From Agrilactobacillus yilanensis (lineage in GTDB: Bacteria > Bacillota > Bacilli > Lactobacillales > Lactobacillaceae): a DNA stretch of 64,000 bases. Below are positions 62,449 to 64,000 of the stretch, one piece after another (position 1 is the first letter of the stretch; the number at the start of each line of letters is the position of its first letter). Made by a program: the position numbers and the translations under genes. The DNA lies in NCBI RefSeq assembly GCF_003946725.1, contig NZ_RHOY01000013.1, positions 1 through 64,000 on the forward strand. Reading direction: 5' to 3'. Under the pieces are notes generated by a model that had not been told where the DNA came from, did no database searches, and saw only the letters and a list, made by a program, of their open reading frames with translations.

Positions 62449-63525
62449 ATGTTTCTCGCTATTAGAGAGTTAAAACATCAAAAACTACGTTATGGCTTAA
62501 TCAGCCTAATTATTTTTTTAATCGTCTTTTTAGTCCTATTTATTACTGGCCTGACCAATGGTTTAGCCAGTGATAACGGGGCAGCCATCAACCAAGGCCA
62601 GTCCACTGCTTATGTTTTGGAAAAAGGCGCCCAAAATCGCTTTAATCGCTCCACAATTACCGCCGCTCAGGCTAAAGAAATTAAGCGCGATTTAGGCAAT
62701 GGGACACCGATTGCTGTCAGTCAGACAACGGTTCAAAAATCAAAGACAAGTACTAAAAAAACAGATATTGCGTATTTTGCACTCAACGCCAGCGCCGATT
62801 TTAATTTAACCGCGACGAACGGTCAGAAATTAACTCAGCAAACTGGCAATGGCGTCTTGGTCAGTGATAAATTACAGGCTGAAGGCTACCAGGTGGGCCG
62901 TTCTATCACGGATACGACTTCCGGTAAAAGTTTCAAAATTAAAGGGTTCATCAAAAATCAAACTTATGCCCATACACCCGTGATTTATTTATCCGTCAAA
63001 CAATGGCAGGCCATTACACCGCAAGCGGCAATGAATTTGACTTATAATACTGTGGCCACTACTAGCACGAAGGCTTTAACGGTCAGTGGTTTTAATAAGG
63101 TCCCAAAACAAACCATGATTCAAAATATTCCTGGCTATTCCGCTGAAACAGGTTCTTTAACGATGATGATTGCCTTTTTATATATTATTTCTGTCGTTGT
63201 TCTAGCCGTATTCTTCTATGTTTTGACCATTCAAAAACTACAAGAGTTTGGGACTTTAAAGGCGATTGGGACGGCCACTGGTTATTTAGGTCGGCATTTG
63301 ATTTATGAAATCGGTCTAATCACGCTTTTGGCCATTGCTATCAGCAGTTTGCTGATTATACTGTTAGGTCAAGTCATGCCAACGAGTATGCCGTTTATTA
63401 TTAATGGCGCAACACTGGGCGTCACGGCCGCCATCTTTATTGTCGTTGCTATTTTAAGTTCTTTAATTTCGCTGGTGAAGATCTCTAAAGTAGATCCTGT
63501 CAGCGCCATCGGAGGTCAAGTCTAA
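62449..63525 (+). CDS. ABC transporter permease (FtsX/MacB-like)
   Basis: A 358-residue permease with an N-terminal membrane helix (about 17-35), an extracytoplasmic domain (about 40-235) and three C-terminal helices. This single four-helix unit matches the MacB/LolE-type FtsX fold. ATG 62449 with GAGGGGG upstream. It overlaps the ATPase start (TAATG). Exported substrate is unknown; a role in envelope stress is likely from the neighbouring two-component system. Confidence 0.9.
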   Translation: MFLAIRELKHQKLRYGLISLIIFLIVFLVLFITGLTNGLASDNGAAINQGQSTAYVLEKGAQNRFNRSTITAAQAKEIKRDLGNGTPIAVSQTTVQKSKTSTKKTDIAYFALNASADFNLTATNGQKLTQQTGNGVLVSDKLQAEGYQVGRSITDTTSGKSFKIKGFIKNQTYAHTPVIYLSVKQWQAITPQAAMNLTYNTVATTSTKALTVSGFNKVPKQTMIQNIPGYSAETGSLTMMIAFLYIISVVVLAVFFYVLTIQKLQEFGTLKAIGTATGYLGRHLIYEIGLITLLAIAISSLLIILLGQVMPTSMPFIINGATLGVTAAIFIVVAILSSLISLVKISKVDPVSAIGGQV

Positions 63526-64000
63526 TGGTCACAACTTTAAAACCAAGTTTAGCTTTAACAGATATTACCAAATACTATCAAGATGGGCCCAATCGAATTG
63601 AAGTGTTAAAATCGACTTCACTAGCCGTTGGCCCAGGTGAGTTCGCAGCCATTATTGGGCCTAGCGGTGCGGGAAAAAGTACTTTGCTATCCATTGCCGG
63701 CACTTTATTAAGTCCTTCTAGCGGTAAAATTGAACTCGCCGATACTGACGTGACAACAATGCCCGCCAAAGATCGGACAAAATTACGGCTGCAAAAAGTC
63801 GGTTTTATTTTCCAAAATTCGGAGTTGATTCCTTATTTAACCGTGAAGGATCAATTAAAATATGTAACAAAACTTGCCAAACGGCCAACCTCTGAAGCAG
63901 AAATCTTGGCCTTGCTGAATCATCTCGGATTAAGTCACCGTTTAAAGAACTTTCCCAATCAATTATCCGGTGGCGAACGCCAAAGAGTGGCGATTGCCCG
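63525..64000 (+). CDS. ABC transporter ATP-binding protein (cut by window end)
   Basis: The first 158 residues of a MacB/LolD-type ATPase. Walker A GPSGAGKST (about residue 45), Q-loop FQNSELIPYL and signature LSGGERQRVAIA are present. The window ends before Walker B. GGAGG precedes the ATG. It pairs with the permease upstream. Confidence 0.93.
   Translation, partial: MVTTLKPSLALTDITKYYQDGPNRIEVLKSTSLAVGPGEFAAIIGPSGAGKSTLLSIAGTLLSPSSGKIELADTDVTTMPAKDRTKLRLQKVGFIFQNSELIPYLTVKDQLKYVTKLAKRPTSEAEILALLNHLGLSHRLKNFPNQLSGGERQRVAIA

Overview
The window looks like chromosome from a low-to-mid GC member of the Lactobacillaceae. Support comes from class III fructose-1,6-bisphosphatase, WxL-domain surface proteins, a Na+-pump type oxaloacetate decarboxylase set, a purEKCSQLFMNHD operon in Firmicutes order, a T-box, catabolite-response (cre) sites, strong AGGAGG ribosome sites and many TTG/GTG starts. 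The species cannot be fixed from sequence alone. I see no rRNA, tRNA, CRISPR, insertion sequence or prophage.

Layout. 0-6.5 kb: cardiolipin synthase, then a sugar module (mutarotase, isomerase-like protein, MFS carrier) with a cre site and a divergent AraC regulator. 6.6-11.4 kb: two tandem paralogous secreted lectin/WxL proteins. 11.7-16.4 kb: a small membrane protein, a class I glutamine amidotransferase-like hydrolase, and menaquinone genes (hotdog thioesterase, menB, menE). 16.4-22.2 kb: a candidate small RNA, a Phe-codon leader peptide with a terminator/antiterminator switch ahead of a BacA/prephenate-dehydratase-like gene, plsY, a DUF1858/DUF438 pair and a DMT transporter, interspersed with arrays of a structured repeat. 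22.2-28.8 kb: macrodomain protein, bifunctional penicillin-binding protein, membrane-anchored partners and a YdcF protein. 28.8-37.8 kb: an accessory-looking cluster of two LysR regulators, an LVIVD-repeat protein, flavoprotein, two DUF2798 proteins, an EthD-like protein, an OFA-type MFS carrier and an L-2-hydroxyacid dehydrogenase. 37.8-41.5 kb: a putative bacteriocin-immunity protein and oxaloacetate decarboxylase. 41.6-46 kb: aroC-aroA, then a T-box and tyrA-aroK. 46.8-48.7 kb: fbp. 48.8-60.1 kb: the purine operon. 60.3 kb to the end: a two-component system and an ABC transporter that is cut by the window edge.

The most interesting non-coding signal is a family of about 115-bp elements in five or six arrays (about 13 full or nearly full copies plus partial ones). 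Each starts AGAGCGTG(A) and ends near AACGCGTTT, and each folds into one long imperfect hairpin. The stems differ completely between subtypes A, B, C and D yet stay complementary, including clear compensatory changes, while one asymmetric internal loop (CCTAG opposite CGTAG) is constant. Most arrays lie in sense orientation in 3' regions, and in two genes (plsY and the macrodomain gene) the stop codon is the repeat's own AGA-GCG-TRA. This suggests an RNA-level element or a mobile repeat that targets 3' ends. Its function is unknown.

How the parts fit: the aro, tyrA and BacA-like genes form an aromatic amino-acid theme with two different RNA switches (tyrosine T-box and Phe leader). Carbon control is visible as cre sites at the sugar operon and the oxaloacetate decarboxylase operon. 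The LysR/LVIVD/EthD/flavoprotein/MFS/dehydrogenase cluster resembles an uptake-and-reduction pathway for an unidentified small organic acid.
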